64,000 nt of DNA, taken from positions 30,638,636 to 30,702,635 of the forward strand of contig CM051001.1 in the NCBI GenBank assembly GCA_027704905.1, given 5' to 3'. The notes under the pieces are model-generated. The model was not told the origin of the DNA, ran no database searches, and worked only from the letters and a program-made list of their open reading frames with translations. The stretch is from Muraenolepis orangiensis. Its lineage: Eukaryota; Chordata; Actinopteri; Gadiformes; Muraenolepididae. This document shows positions 51,747 to 64,000 of this stretch, one piece after another (within the stretch, counting starts at the first letter, position 1; each line of letters opens with the position of its first letter). The position numbers were made by a program, and so were the translations under genes.

Positions 51747-52713
51747 GTATGAATCATGAGGCTCACACCTTAATCTCAATTATAGGATATGTTGATGTGA
51801 GCTATTTTGAGTCTGACTCAGTTAAAAATAGAGCTATGCAAACATTTTCCAATTGTGAATTGAAAGACTCAGTTGAATTACGTTTGTACGTCATATTCAT
51901 CATATCTGCCGTTGTGATGTGCATTACCACTTTTTAAGGTATATATTGAAGTTTTGTTGAACTTTATGTAATCAACGTGCTTTTCACAACAGCTCATTCA
52001 AGACTTTCCAGCTTCAAGTTGTTGTTTTTATGGCTTTAGAGGGTCGGAAGAAAACATTGTGGTGTTGCAGCCTCAGTTACAGAGAAAAGGAGTCTATGGC
52101 AGCAAGTTATCCTTTAGCGAAACTGTAACTTTCTGTCAATTTGATTCATATATTTAGTATAAATGCCAGGGATCCATACAAAGAGGTATATTTGGTTCTT
52201 ATTTATTTGGCCTGTATTCTGTTTTAGTTAGTGATTCGTTGGAATTACAAAGTTTTAAAAGAAAGATTATTACTATCATGCACTTCATATACTCAATTTA
52301 TAATTATCTGTTGTCTACTTTCTTGTAATCAATCTAAAATCTGCATACAACTTGCATTGTTTGTGTGGATATTCTTTAAGCCAACCATGGGCATGTGCAC
52401 CTACATCTGTCTTTGTTTATAACAGAGGGTATGTGATTGTACTGTGCTGTAGGGAATTTATTTAGGTTCTGGCACACTGCAGAGAACACTGCAGAGGCCA
52501 GCTCTCTTCCTCTCTCTCCCCATCGCTCAGCAGTGATGGGGAGGGCGGGCCTGCAGCCTGGAACGCTGTCTGTGTAGTAATAAGAAGCTTGCTATTTCTT
52601 CTCATCACTAATATCATGGTACCTAGGCGATTGTCGATGTCTTTCAAGGTGAATGTCAGTAAACGTCCCCTTCCTTAACCTGTCATCTAACCTTTGCTTT
52701 TTTCCTATCAAAG

Positions 52714-52725
52714 GTGGTTAGGAGG
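52714..52725 (+). other. Possible 12-nt microexon
   Basis: A strong-looking acceptor (branch-like CTAAC, pyrimidine tract, CAAAG) is followed by GTGGTTAGGAGG and GTAAGT. In phase 0 it would add VVRR. Purely pattern-based. Confidence 0.2.
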
Positions 52726-52772
52726 GTAAGTATTGAAGACAAATATTATTGACATTTTCAGAGAAGAAAATG

Positions 52773-52775
<3 letters not shown>

Positions 52776-52836
<61 letters not shown>
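52776..52836. repeat. (TA)n microsatellite
   Basis: Pure TA run. Confidence 0.92.
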
Positions 52837-52838
<2 letters not shown>

Positions 52839-53825
52839 ATGATACTAACAGTCTTGCCTTTCCAGAATGACATACACTGTCCAACCTGCTAACTAAGAGC
52901 AGGTTACTAGTGTGAAGGTTCACTCGTCAGCGCTAGGTTTAGATAATGCAGGGGCGACTCTCGGTCCAGCATCACATGTACTGGAGCTACCAAACGATAA
53001 ACCAAAGACAATACAACTGACTCAATCTATTGATGATGCTTTATAAAATACTCTCCACATAAACAAGCTATAATCCAAACCTGTCATGTGTCGCCTGTAG
53101 TATATTTAACCGATCAGAGTTCCCTTTTGTCTTTAAAATCAACTGACCAGTAAAGTGGTTGTTGTGTTTGTCTTTCTAAGTATCCCAAGTGAAGGACAAC
53201 CACCCTGCAGCTGGAGGTATGTAGCAGCCTCACGTACGTGTTCTGAGTGTGGTTTTTGTTTTGTGACATTCTGTTTTATTTCATGATTATCATTAATTGT
53301 TCGCTCAACCAGAGTGCACATAAAGTCGCAGTAAAGTGCATGGTAATCTATCATTTACAGTGGTCAAAATAAGATGTCAATTTATAATTATTATTTTTTA
53401 TTTCATTTGGGGTTATAGCTTTAATTTCGGCAAGAGGCTCCGCCTCCCTGTGTCTTTGCCATTCTATTGTGATTGCCATTCTATATCTGTCATCATTATG
53501 TTATCTTCTTACAAAATGGTGTCACCTCCCTGTCACCAGAGTATTTTGTTGTAATGACCTTTTGTTGACACATTACTATTTAAAATTAATTAAAATAATT
53601 TAAAATTTATATTGGCATTAAGTAAATAAATGATATAAATAATAATCAGAGGAAAATGTAGTCCTGGGTATATGTGGGTCCTGATCACTCGTCCTCGATC
53701 CTGAACACTCGTCCTCGATCAGACCCTGAGCCATTCACTGCTCCATTCACTAATCACTTTAATATCACATTTTCTATCAAATGAAATATCTCCCAAATGA
53801 AATCTCTGTTTTAATAAAAGGACAG

Positions 53826-54048
53826 GGGCAGCAGTAGTTCAGGAGGAAGGTTGCTGGTTTGATCCCCAGGCTCCTCCTTTGCAAAGTGTTGAGGTGTCCG
53901 TGAGCAAGACACCCTAACCCTAACTGCTCCTGACGAGTTGGCTGTCACCTTGCATGGCTGACACCATCATCGGTGGATGAATGTGTGTATGAATGGATGA
54001 ACATGGCATGACTTGTGAAACGCTATATAAAAAGCAGTCCATTTACCA
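53826..54048 (+). mobile_element. tRNA-derived teleost SINE
   Basis: GGTTTGATCCCC matches the pol III B box. The body has GTGTCCGTGAGCAAGACACC and ends with the conserved fish tail GAAACGCTATATAAAAAGCAGTCCATTTACC. Both head and tail are present, so the copy looks nearly full length. Confidence 0.75.
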
Positions 54049-54337
54049 TGACTATACGCCGCAATGACACAGCCAAAGCATGATACACCCAATGCATGTG
54101 ATACAAGTCCAGCTGTGCTTGCGTTATAATAGATGCCTGTATGTGTGACTAGCGTGTGGTATGTGGCTAGACGCAAATTACATGATATGTACTTGAACGC
54201 GTCTGTGAGACCCTGAGGCTGGGAGTCGAGAGGACGTGAGGACGAGGATGTGTGTGAGAGCCCATCTCACACACATTAGCATGGATTCTTCCCTCCACCT
54301 CCCGCATGCCCCCCGTCAAGCGGCAGTCCGCTACTGC

Positions 54338-54462
<125 letters not shown>

Positions 54463-54515
54463 CACAACCCTCTGTGTTATAACGATCCCCCTTTCTGTGT
54501 CTTCGTTCTCTGCAG

Positions 54516-54560
54516 GCGTCCACCACCACCACCACCACCAGCAGTAGCAGTTCCTTGTGA
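54516..54560 (+). other. Possible alternative terminal exon
   Basis: The acceptor TTCGTTCTCTGCAG is followed by an in-phase 15-codon frame ASTTTTTTSSSSSL and TGA, in phase with the gamma exons upstream. A repeat-poor stretch with two AATAAA signals follows. No homology is recognised; this could be coincidence around a CCA triplet repeat. Confidence 0.2.
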
Positions 54561-56917
54561 AGGCAGCAAGGTACTGCCGACCAGTCCACCAGAGGGAGAG
54601 AAGGGGAGAGAGAATGAGAGAGAGAGGATGAAGGGCTGAGCTATCCTCCAACCCCCCCCCCCCCCGCCCACCCCACCCACGTCCTCATAAGTACATCACA
54701 CATACGTGATACTCCGATCTTGATCCAAAGCTTCACCCCCCCCCCCCCCCCCTTGTGTATCCTGCTCAACGACTAATGGTAATCGCCGTCCCCCTTTTTT
54801 TCTAACACTCTTATTGTTGACCTTCTTGAAAACCCACAATATGTTCTCTATAAGCACACGAAGCTGAACCAATCAACTTGAGCATGCATGATCACAAGCT
54901 CCGTGGCCATATAAGACTTTAGTCCTACTGTAAATGAGACTGTACAGGAAGCTCAACTGGACAATGTTGGAACTGCCTTCGAAAGACCCTATGGGAGACA
55001 TTCCCCTGCGAGAGAAATTTTGATCACCGTGTATATGCCCCCTGCCCCCCCCCCCCCCCCACTGCTGTATTATAGCACTTCTGCTAAATGCTAAGCCGTA
55101 AATAGCACAGGCTTCAACGACATAATATATTAGTGCAAGTTCTTAGCTATTGGTGTGGTGTCGTGGTGATAGATTTGGGTATGCTCTATATTTGATGTTG
55201 TGTACTAGGCCCCAATAGCTCGGTGTTTGAAGCCCTCGCACATTTTGAAATTCACCAGCCAACAAATATTGAGGCTCTTTATTTTTTTACTTTTTGCCCT
55301 GCATGTCGTTTTGAAGTGCTTTTGTAACTTTCTTTTGTGGCCCAGTCTGGACCACAATGTCTGATTGTTAAGTCTGATTGTTAAGATAAAAGGTGCTGTT
55401 GAGTTTGATTGGACAACAACTAAATGCTAACGTAAGGGTATGCAAGAGACCCAAAGGACTTGACAGTAAAAGGGATTCTGGAAACAGTTTAATGGTTCTT
55501 GTGTGATGCCATGTATGACTGCAAGTGTTGGTGCATTATGAACATATTGACAACATAATGACCACAGTAAACAAAGTATGCAATGCCAATTAGAAATATA
55601 CTGGACTCACTTTGCCAAATGGAATTCTTTGTGCCTACAAATTTTCAATGAGCACAACGGAGTTCCCATTGGAGTTACAAGGGTCTGATCAAATTCGTTT
55701 TTTAACCAAATTATTATTATAACAACGCTGGTATTTAATCACTGGTATTCAAACAAACAACCAAGCCTTATATTTGGTTTCAATAACTTGTTATTACAGA
55801 CAAACAGTTTTGATCAGTGTTCTTCATAATATAAATTCATGTGTCTATCTTCAACAATCTGTTTTCGTTTTTACCAAACATGGAAATTATTGTGCAATGA
55901 ACTGTCTGGTACCTGTGTTTGCAACATAATGTTCTGAAATCAGTTGGCTAACCTTCTGAGATAAACTCTGAAGTGATTTATATTAAATTCATTGCACAAT
56001 AAAATAATATTCTGTTTAACAGTAGATACATGCTTTTGTACATTGTCCTTTTAAAACGTACACTATCTAGTACTAATAGAGTGTGATCATATTGTATGCT
56101 ATGGTAATAATATGAGTATAATACTACAGAAAACGAGATGCTTATTGATATATTACTGAGTGCAATCTGTCAAATAGGTACATACAGGTTCAGCTGAAAT
56201 ATCAATCTTGTGAGAAATCCGCTGATTTACACCAATAAAGCCGTGCTGAGATCCCGGTGTGAATGTGGTCATTCCATACAAGTGTCTAACGTTGTTTATC
56301 CTACTTCATCCACCATGCTGGACGTTGGTATTGAACCCGCGGACTCCTGGAGCACACGTCATCCCTCTGTGTTTGCTACATGAAGACTAAGATGAGAGAT
56401 GTGATCGCCTACCATTGTATCCGTTCAAATTAGGTAGCTGTAGTCCGTGTTATTGTACCAAAGCATTGGGTGAGATTAAGGAAAGCCTGTGGTTTAATTA
56501 GGCTATTGTCTCCCTTTTCTCTGACACTCACCGTTTGTTGTGCAGTTTGCCAGGTGATGAAGACATGTTAGTCCTCCATGTGCATCCCATGTCTGTTCCC
56601 AGGCTGAGTGCCTATTCAAATGCTATTTTTTTAATAAGGTCATAAAGCTACACTAATCACTAATACAACATCTGATACAGAACAATACGACATGGTAGTG
56701 ATGCTGAGAATTGAACTATATGATTACTTTTCATTAGCCACATATTCATATATCATCTGAATGTTTTTTATAACCAGCATTTACCAGAGACCAGTAATAT
56801 CTAAGCCTGGCCTATAGTATATCATTTTTATAGCCTAAAATGATGGATGAGGATATATGGTCTCACTTATGGATATAAGTGTTATTTAACCACATAGCGA
56901 TATTTATGAATATGTTT

Positions 56918-57060
<143 letters not shown>

Positions 57061-57907
57061 GACATTTTAATTATGTACATTTGATGAAAATAATTTCGGG
57101 TTTGACCAGTTTCAGCAAAGTGGGCAGTAAACATGGCGCTATTACCCAATAGTTGTATACTGAGGGTTTGCTGTTTCAGAGGCTTGCATGATTCTCCTCC
57201 AACGTCACCTGACCCAGATAAAGAGACTGCATTTCCTCAGCTACCCTGAGCCACAAAGAGGCTGAGACACAGATTCCTAGCAGCGGGCGCTAACACAGCC
57301 ATAAAGCAAGGCAGAAGCCTGAAACCAGTGGTGATGATTCAATAAAATAAATAAATAAAATACATTTAAGAAATGTTATTATATATAACAAAAATATGTA
57401 TAATAATTTTAAATAAATAAATAAATAAAATTGTTATTGCTGTGATAAAATAGTATGTCAATATTTGAATTCAACTCTCATGTCAACACATTGCATTGCT
57501 AATGGGAAATAAAAAAAAGTAGTATGGTATAGGCTAATGAATACCGTCTAATAAAGGATTAATATAGCTATAATAGCTTGGATATCCACGTGTATGCGTT
57601 AAAGGATGTAGCATACATTAACATTCAAAAATGGCGATGGCACATGTGCAGTTTGAACAATGGATGGAGCTGATTTGGTTTACTAGAAACAGCCGCGTCC
57701 CCCCACCCCCTCTTTTCCTCCCCTTCCTTGCTTTCAGCACCATGGAGAGGGGCCTGCCTTTCTCGAGCTCCGTTGCCAAGGCAACGAGATGTCTGCTCGC
57801 TGCTGCTCGTGGTGTGAATGAAGCAGCCTGCCATTCGATATCCTGACAACCGCCCTGCACTCTATATACAAAATATAACTATCAATGTATCATGCTTTTT
57901 TGGAAGG

Positions 57908-57924
57908 ATTATATATATATATAT

Positions 57925-57959
<35 letters not shown>

Positions 57960-58075
57960 CCATTGTAAGTCGCTTTGGTTTAATGTAAACGTTTAATGTA
58001 ATGTATATATATAACAAATATATATATATATATATATCAAATATACATATATATTTATTTATATTTATGTATATA
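57908..58075. repeat. (TA)n runs with a truncated SINE tail
   Basis: Two TA-rich runs flank CATTGTAAGTCGCTTTGG (about 57960-57978), which is the usual start of another common fish SINE tail. Confidence 0.65.
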
Positions 58076-58308
58076 TATGTAATATTATTTCTGACATATT
58101 AACTTGAAAATGATGATGCTATCTTAATATAAATGTATTCTTATTTAATGTAATATTTGTGATATAACACTGCGCATTCAATGCTGTGTGACGCCGCCCA
58201 AACACAAGAGGCACTACACACAAGGACCACTAGACTGCGAGATAAAAAAAGAGAAGAAAACAAAATGTTCACGTCATCGTGCATGATGGAGAGCTATTCT
58301 CTTTTTCG

Positions 58309-58330
58309 TCACATGGTGTCGCTGTTCACC
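58309..58330 (+). promoter_or_regulatory. Orphan CSE-like promoter element
   Basis: Matches the element of the 15323 exon at 20 of 22 positions and has a true CGCT core at 58320-58323. No ectodomain-coding sequence follows; the next gamma sequence is the relic at 58930. Confidence 0.6.
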
Positions 58331-58485
58331 CTTCTTCGCGATAGAACAAACAGGGGGTGTGCGTGCAGTCTGAAACACAGACAGGTCAAAGGCATAGAAA
58401 GCGCTGACAAAACACACATGAAACAACCTGCCACTATATTATAGAGGTGTACGAGCATAATATATCATACAATAATCGGCCGACA

Positions 58486-58608
58486 TACTAATAATAATAA
58501 TAATAATACAAATACGAATAATATTATGAATAATAATAATAATAGTTATGATTATAATTATGATTATAATTATAATAATTATAATAATTATAATAATTAT
58601 AACAATAC

Positions 58609-58644
<36 letters not shown>

Positions 58645-58815
58645 GAATAATAATAATAATAATAATAAGAAGAAGAAGAATAATAAGGATAATAATAATA
58701 ATACATAAAATAATAATAATAATTATAATAATTATTATAATAATTATAATAATTATAATAATAATAATACAAAGTAATAAATCATAATAATAACAATAAT
58801 AATATAATAAAATAT
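58486..58815. repeat. (TAA)n trinucleotide expansion
   Basis: About 330 bp of TAA/TTA triplets with CGA and GAA interruptions. It occupies the place where an ectodomain should be. Confidence 0.92.
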
Positions 58816-58873
58816 ATGTGTATATATATATATACATATATTATATTATATACATTATATTATATTATTATAT

Positions 58874-58917
<44 letters not shown>

Positions 58918-58929
58918 CAGGGAGAAAAC

Positions 58930-59205
58930 GATATTCCATTTTATCTGATTATGACTTTGTTGTTGTTTGTCTGTTTCAACACGTTTCATTGTCAGTGTCA
59001 TTGTATTGGTCATAGTGCAGTGCACTAAAACCACGGACGTATCCTCCAAGTTACCAGAACCAGAACTATGACGGAACTCCAGTACCGATCTGGAGAGAAA
59101 CGCTACATGTTAGTTGGACCCAGGATGAGTATAGGATCTACTATAGTCCCGGGAAGCAACAGAAACACTCTGGTGGTTGCAGACAGGATACGTCCTCTCG
59201 AAGAG
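58930..59205 (+). pseudogene. Gamma-b-like variable exon relic (membrane segment and tail)
   Basis: Aligns by eye with 62205-62491 of the gamma-b-like exon: the membrane segment region, then CSKTTDVSSK, an interrupted PEPNYDGT part, then YRSGEKRYMLVGPRMSIGSTIVPGS, and an intact GAG|GTAAGT donor. The CTLCHSIQ part is shortened (ACTCCAGTAC), and TAAG replaces AAGT near 59048. EC1-EC6 are absent. Upstream is a TA/TAA repeat, and further up an orphan CSE. Retained identity in the tail may come from conversion by neighbours. Confidence 0.8.
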
Positions 59206-59315
59206 GTAAGTACAATGTCGTTTATGTTCAAGTCAAACAACAAATCTTTGTTTGAACAAAGTTAGTATTGATGCTGTTTTTGGGCGCTCTCCAGGGTACT
59301 GAATCAAATGTTGGC

Positions 59316-59434
<119 letters not shown>

Positions 59435-59577
59435 TATTATCATGCACTTTACTGCAACATTTGCACTCTGGTTAGATGCTAAATTATTTTCGCTGTACTG
59501 TACTTGTGCTGTGCAATGACAATACATTTGAATGTAATGTAATGTAATATTGATCTATCTGTCTGTATCTTCATATC

Positions 59578-59860
<283 letters not shown>

Positions 59861-59882
59861 CATATCTGGCTTAAAAGCCACA

Positions 59883-59907
59883 TACCACGGGGTGTCAGTG
59901 TGACATC
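59883..59907 (+). promoter_or_regulatory. Promoter element of the 60141 exon
   Basis: A 25-bp element beginning TACCACG, shared at 20 of 25 positions with 62868-62892. It lies 258 bp before ATG 60141. Its GGTGTCAGTGT core resembles the GGTGTC.CTGT of the 15111 and 58309 elements, so it is probably the CSE version of this subfamily. Confidence 0.55.
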
Positions 59908-60140
59908 TAGTTGTTGTTCGCTATAGGCCCTGCCCTCCTTTTTGGTAATTTATTTCATTGTGGCTGGAGAAATACTGTTATTCTACCATCACGCATGTGA
60001 TCAGGGACTGCAATAGACGAGCCTATACGATGAACGTCGAGACTAGAAATGCATGGTAAATACATCGTGGTTTGATTGCACAAATAGCGCCACATTCTTT
60101 CTTTTTTCTTTGGAGGATAAAGTGTAATTTCCACGTATTG

Positions 60141-62491
60141 ATGAGAGACAGAAGACAAAGACGCAGAATGAGGTACGGGTGGCTATCTGGGTTTTTGCTG
60201 TTGTGCTTTGGGAAGCTTGCTTTGGCCCAACTAAGATACTCGATTGCAGAAGAGGGGAGAGTCGGATCGGTTGTTGGAAATGTCGCGAAGGATTTGGGAC
60301 TCGATATCAGTACTTTGGTAGACCGACGGTATCGTATCGTTTCTGGTACGAATCATGCGCTATTTAATCTCAATCTGAACAATGGCGTCTTGTATGTCGA
60401 GAAGAAGATCGACCGCGAAGAGCTCTGTGAAACAACCGCATGCGTTATTAATCTCAAAGTTCTTGTTGAAAATCCTTTGGAAATACACTACGTTGCTGTG
60501 GAAATAACGGACGTCAATGACCATTATCCCACTTTTCCGGATACTGAGCAGCATTTGGAAATCTCAGAGCATATTCCGCCAGGTACACGCTTCCAAATCC
60601 ATGCTGCTCGGGACCCAGATGCTGGCATACATGCGGTCCGTGTTTACCGTCTAAGCGCAAATGATATTTTTGATATTGACGTTACAGATAGTGAGGAAGA
60701 CAAGATCCCGTTTCTAGTGTTGAAAAAGCCATTAGATAGAGAGGACAAGGCAGAACACGCCTTAGTGCTGACCGCTCTCGATGGCGGCAATCCTTTTAAA
60801 AGTGGAAAACTCAACTTAACGATAACCGTATTAGATACTAACGACAATCGCCCTATTTTTAGTCAAGACACATACACCGTCTCGTTAGTTGAAAATGCCC
60901 CTGTTGGAACTCTCGTGGTCACATTGAACGCCACAGATGTGGATCTAGGCTTGAACAGTGAAATTGAATACAGCTTTGGCAAAACGCAAAAGAAAAAAGT
61001 GCTCGATACATTTTCGTTAGACAGTATTACAGGCGAGATTCGAGTGAAAGGGACTGTGGACTTTGAGGACACGGAGACTTATAGACTAGGCCTCCAGGCG
61101 TCTGACCGAGGCCAGCCACCGTGGACCGCAGAAGGGAGAGTTATTATTAAAATTAAAGACGTGAACGATAATAAACCAGATATTGAAATCACGTCCCTGT
61201 CGAACGTAGTCCCAGAGGATCTAAAACCAGGCAGCGTTATTGCACTAATCAGTGTGACGGACAGAGATACCGGTGTTAACGGTAAAGTCAATTGTCAAAT
61301 ATCACAGCAAGTGCCTTTTGATTTGACGCCCTCCATTCAGGAAAATATATATTCTCTTGTCGTGAAGGGACAGCTGGACCGAGAACTGAAGTCCGATTAT
61401 GATATCACAATCACAGCTACTGATTGCGGGCAGCCTCCGCTTTCGACCGTCACATCTTTAAGTATTCGCATATCGGATGTGAATGATAACGCGCCAACAT
61501 TCAGCCGTAGTCCTATTGAACTGTACTTAGTTGAGAACAACATCCCCGGTGCTTCGATATTCTCCGTCAGTGCATTTGATATCGATCTTAACGAAAACGC
61601 GGCAATTTCCTATCGTATCTTGAGGGGAGATGGGCCAAAGAACGAAATGTCGTCCTTCTTGAATATCAATAACGACGATGGACAGATTTTAGCAGTAAAA
61701 AGTTTTGACTTTGAATCTTTAAAGTCGTTCCAATTCAAAGTGGTCGCTATGGATTCTGGAACTCCGCCTCGAAGCGGCAACGTCACCGTTAACGCGTTTA
61801 TCCTGGATCAGAACGACAACGCCCCCGTCATCTTGTATCCGCTGAGTAGTAACGGGACTGCTGAAGGGATGGAAGAAGTTCCCCGCAATGTTCCTGCAGG
61901 ACACCTGGTGACTAAGGTGAGAGCCTACGACGCTGATCTTGGATACAACGGCTGGCTGCTTGTTCTCACTACAGGAAGTTACGTGACCACAGTCTCTTTG
62001 GTTTGGACCGCTATACTGGACGGATAAGAACACTGCGCTCATTCACAGAGACAGACGAGGCTCAACATAAACTGGTCATACTGGTCAAAGACAATGGGAA
62101 CGTGTCCCTCTCAGCAACAGCTACTGTGGTTGTCAAGCTGGTGGAGCCCAAAGAGGCCATTTCAGCTTCTGATGTGAAAAGTGCAGCGACGGACATCGGG
62201 GATAGTGGCGTGACATTTTATTTAATGATAACTCTGGCTTCAGTTTCAACTCTTTTTCTCATCAGTATTATTGTGCTGATTGCAATGCAGTGCTCTAAAA
62301 CCACGGACGTATCCTCCAAGTATTTACCAGAACCAAACTATGACGGAACTCTGTGTCACAGCATCCAGTACCGATCTGGAGAGAAACGCTACATGTTAGT
62401 TGGACCCAGGATGAGTATAGGATCTACTATAGTCCCGGGAAGCAATGGGAATACTCTAGTGGTTCCTGACAGGAGGAGCACATCTGCAGAG
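60141..62491 (+). CDS. pcdhg: Protocadherin gamma variable exon (gamma-b-like), frameshifted in EC6
   Basis: Starts at ATG 60141 (MRDRRQRRRM); Met10 at 60168 is the alternative, and both precede a hydrophobic signal segment ending ALA before QLRYSIAEE. EC1 has a CX4C loop (CETTAC), one residue shorter than usual, and DVNDH replaces DVNDN at the EC1/EC2 linker. Later linkers are DTNDN, DVNDN, DVNDN and DQNDN. In EC6 the frame slips twice, at about 61958-61969 and 61983-61984, each consistent with one extra base; the first frame stops at 62025-62027. The last frame (FGLDRYTGRIRTL...) holds the end of EC6, the membrane segment and the tail CHSIQYRSGEKRYMLVGPRM to GAG|GTAAGG. This tail is unlike the 15-52 kb group, so it is a different gamma subfamily. 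Confidence 0.87.
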
Positions 62492-63114
62492 GTAAGGGAA
62501 CCATTTTAAACTACAGTTTCGCAATACATCATGAGTTTGGAAATGTGTTTAGACAAAACAAGTTATTACTAACATTACTGCTGAATAGTCCTACACACGA
62601 TTATGTTACCGTTTACAAAACACATTATTCGTTGCATATAGATACATTTAAATAAAACATTATATTTAGGAAGTTATATGTTGTGTAGGTTGTATCCATG
62701 TTTCTGGTCCATCTTTCTATTAAATGAGCAGTGATGATCTTTGACGCAGCGCTCTCCGTGGTGCTGAATCAATGCCGTTTATATTGACATAAGCGTTATA
62801 TGTTCATGCCGCTGTATATTTTAGAAACTACAGTCACATGGTATTTTGTTTCGCATGTTATTCATATTACCACGTGGAGGCAGTGTCACCTCGTGAAACA
62901 GAACACTTTTTAAGCCCGCCCTCTCACGAATAGATTTATTAGCGGCTTGATAAGGAGGGAACCTTTTATTTTTTAAACGGGTGGCAATTTTACAGTCGTA
63001 TATCGAAGGCAACTTATATATTTCTTACCAAAGCCTACTTGGCGACTCGATTCTGGATGTAGCATCACTGCAAGCCTCATTGTGACCGTGGGACCTGGTA
63101 GACAAAGAAGGAAA
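62492..63114. other. Intergenic spacer between gamma-b-like exons
   Basis: About 620 bp; it carries only the promoter element of the next exon. Confidence 0.75.
62868..62892 (+). promoter_or_regulatory. Promoter element of the 63115 exon
   Basis: Shared with 59883-59907 at 20 of 25 positions. It lies 247 bp before ATG 63115 and contains an E-box CACGTG (62871-62876). Confidence 0.55.
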
Positions 63115-64000
63115 ATGGAGTATTGGTCGTTTGTCTTGCGCCTCTCTTTGCTGGCGTGGTGCGGCACGGAACGCGTTTCAGCCCAAATCAAATATTCTAT
63201 CGCAGAGGAGATCAAAGTGGGCTCCGTTGTTGGAAATGTTGCCAAAGATTTAGGACTTGAAATCGGCGTTCTTAGTGACCGGCGGTTCAGAATTGTTTCG
63301 GGGTCGAATGACGCTCTTTTTGACATCAACCAGGACAATGGTGTCTTGTACGTTCACAAACACGTCGACAGAGAGGAGCTTTGTAAAAGCAACGCTGTGT
63401 GTTCGATTAACCTAAAGATGATGGTTGAGAACCCTTTGGAAATACATTACGTTGCTGTCGATATTATTGATATAAATGATAATTCGCCCAAATTCCAAGA
63501 AGAGGAAAAAGTATTGGAAATATCCGAGTCGACCCTCCCCGGTAAGCGTTTTCAGTTACCGACGGCTCGAGATCCAGACGTCGGCTCAAACACCGTGCAC
63601 GCATATAAATTAAACCAGAACGAACATTTTACTTTGCAAATACGAGAAAGAGGAGACGACAAGATACCGTTTTTAGTTTTACAAAAGCCTCTGGATAGGG
63701 AAACACAGTCCGTGCACAGATTGGTAATCACCGCTATTGATGGTGGGGTTCGTCCAAAATCAGGGCCGCTAAACGTCACAGTCACAGTGCTGGATTCAAA
63801 TGACAACCCTCCCGTGTTCAGCCAAGAGGTTTACTCCGTAACCATACCCGAAAATGTGGAGTTTGGAACAATTGTTTTAAAGGTAAATGCAACCGACGAA
63901 GACGAGGGTGTAAATGGAGATGTGCAATACTTTTTTGGAAGTGAACTTGACTCCCGAATGCATGACACATTTGAATTAGATAGATTAACAGGGGAAATTC
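63115..64000 (+). CDS. pcdhg: Protocadherin gamma variable exon (gamma-b-like), cut by window end
   Basis: Open from ATG 63115 (MEYWSFVLRLSLLAW) to the last base, 295 codons. The signal peptide ends at residue 23 (RVSA|QIKYSIAEE). EC1 has CX5C (CKSNAVC) and ends DINDN; EC2 ends DSNDN; about half of EC3 is present (YSVTIPENVEFG... to LTGEI). It is close in type to the 60141 exon (VVGNVAKDLGLE, NDALFDINQDNGVLYV). No stop or frameshift is visible in the part shown. Confidence 0.9.
   Translation, partial: MEYWSFVLRLSLLAWCGTERVSAQIKYSIAEEIKVGSVVGNVAKDLGLEIGVLSDRRFRIVSGSNDALFDINQDNGVLYVHKHVDREELCKSNAVCSINLKMMVENPLEIHYVAVDIIDINDNSPKFQEEEKVLEISESTLPGKRFQLPTARDPDVGSNTVHAYKLNQNEHFTLQIRERGDDKIPFLVLQKPLDRETQSVHRLVITAIDGGVRPKSGPLNVTVTVLDSNDNPPVFSQEVYSVTIPENVEFGTIVLKVNATDEDEGVNGDVQYFFGSELDSRMHDTFELDRLTGEI

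Noticed and set aside
53187..53221. Small exon between TTTCTAAG and GTATGT
   Set aside because: Splice-like ends are present, but in phase 0 it stops after three codons and no family similarity is seen.
58181..58444. 87-codon frame as a real gene
   Set aside because: No domain; it overlaps the orphan promoter element and has no splice or family support.

Overview
The window is a piece of a clustered protocadherin (Pcdh) locus from a ray-finned fish, read left to right in its native orientation. Evidence: a series of single long coding exons (about 2.4-2.5 kb), each with a signal peptide, six cadherin (EC) repeats with DxNDN calcium motifs, one membrane segment and a short cytoplasmic tail, each ending in a phase-0 splice donor instead of a stop. 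All are on the + strand and most have their own upstream promoter element. The very high density of long CA, GA, TA and TATC microsatellites and a teleost-type tRNA-derived SINE fit a fish; a gadiform such as cod is a guess from microsatellite load only.

Layout. 1-4.5 kb: flank with CTCF-like sites and microsatellites. 4.56-7.06 kb: the last alpha variable exon, C-type. 9.65-11.03 kb: three alpha constant exons (62, 131 and 422 nt; 204 residues) with an unusual Pro/His-rich insertion. 11-15.3 kb: alpha 3' UTR, then a spacer with three tandem CTCF-like sites. 15.3-51.7 kb: gamma variable exons of one subfamily (gamma-a-like): 15323; four A-type copies (A1 19335, A2 23350, A3 30484, A4 34499); two B-type copies (B1 26472, B2 37617, the latter collapsed around an N gap); then 38381, 42884 and 49340. 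From EC5 onward they are almost identical (gene conversion). A1-A2-B1 and A3-A4-B2 form an 11.15-kb segmental duplication. 51.7-58.9 kb: no clear variable exon, with a SINE, microsatellites and possible alternative terminal exons. 58.3-59.2 kb: a gutted variable exon (promoter element plus membrane/tail remnant). 60.1-62.5 kb and 63.1-64.0 kb: exons of a second gamma subfamily (gamma-b-like), the last cut by the window end. Gamma constant exons are not in the window and should lie downstream.

How it works: in this gene family each neuron chooses a few variable promoters stochastically, and each chosen exon is spliced to the shared constant exons, giving cell-surface identity molecules for homophilic recognition and self-avoidance. 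Here the variable ectodomains EC1-EC4 differ between the more diverged exons, while A1-A4 are nearly the same protein outside EC1/early EC2. Five of the eleven full-length variable exons carry frameshifts. Some may be residual indel errors of an assembly of near-identical repeats, and this must be checked before calling them pseudogenes.
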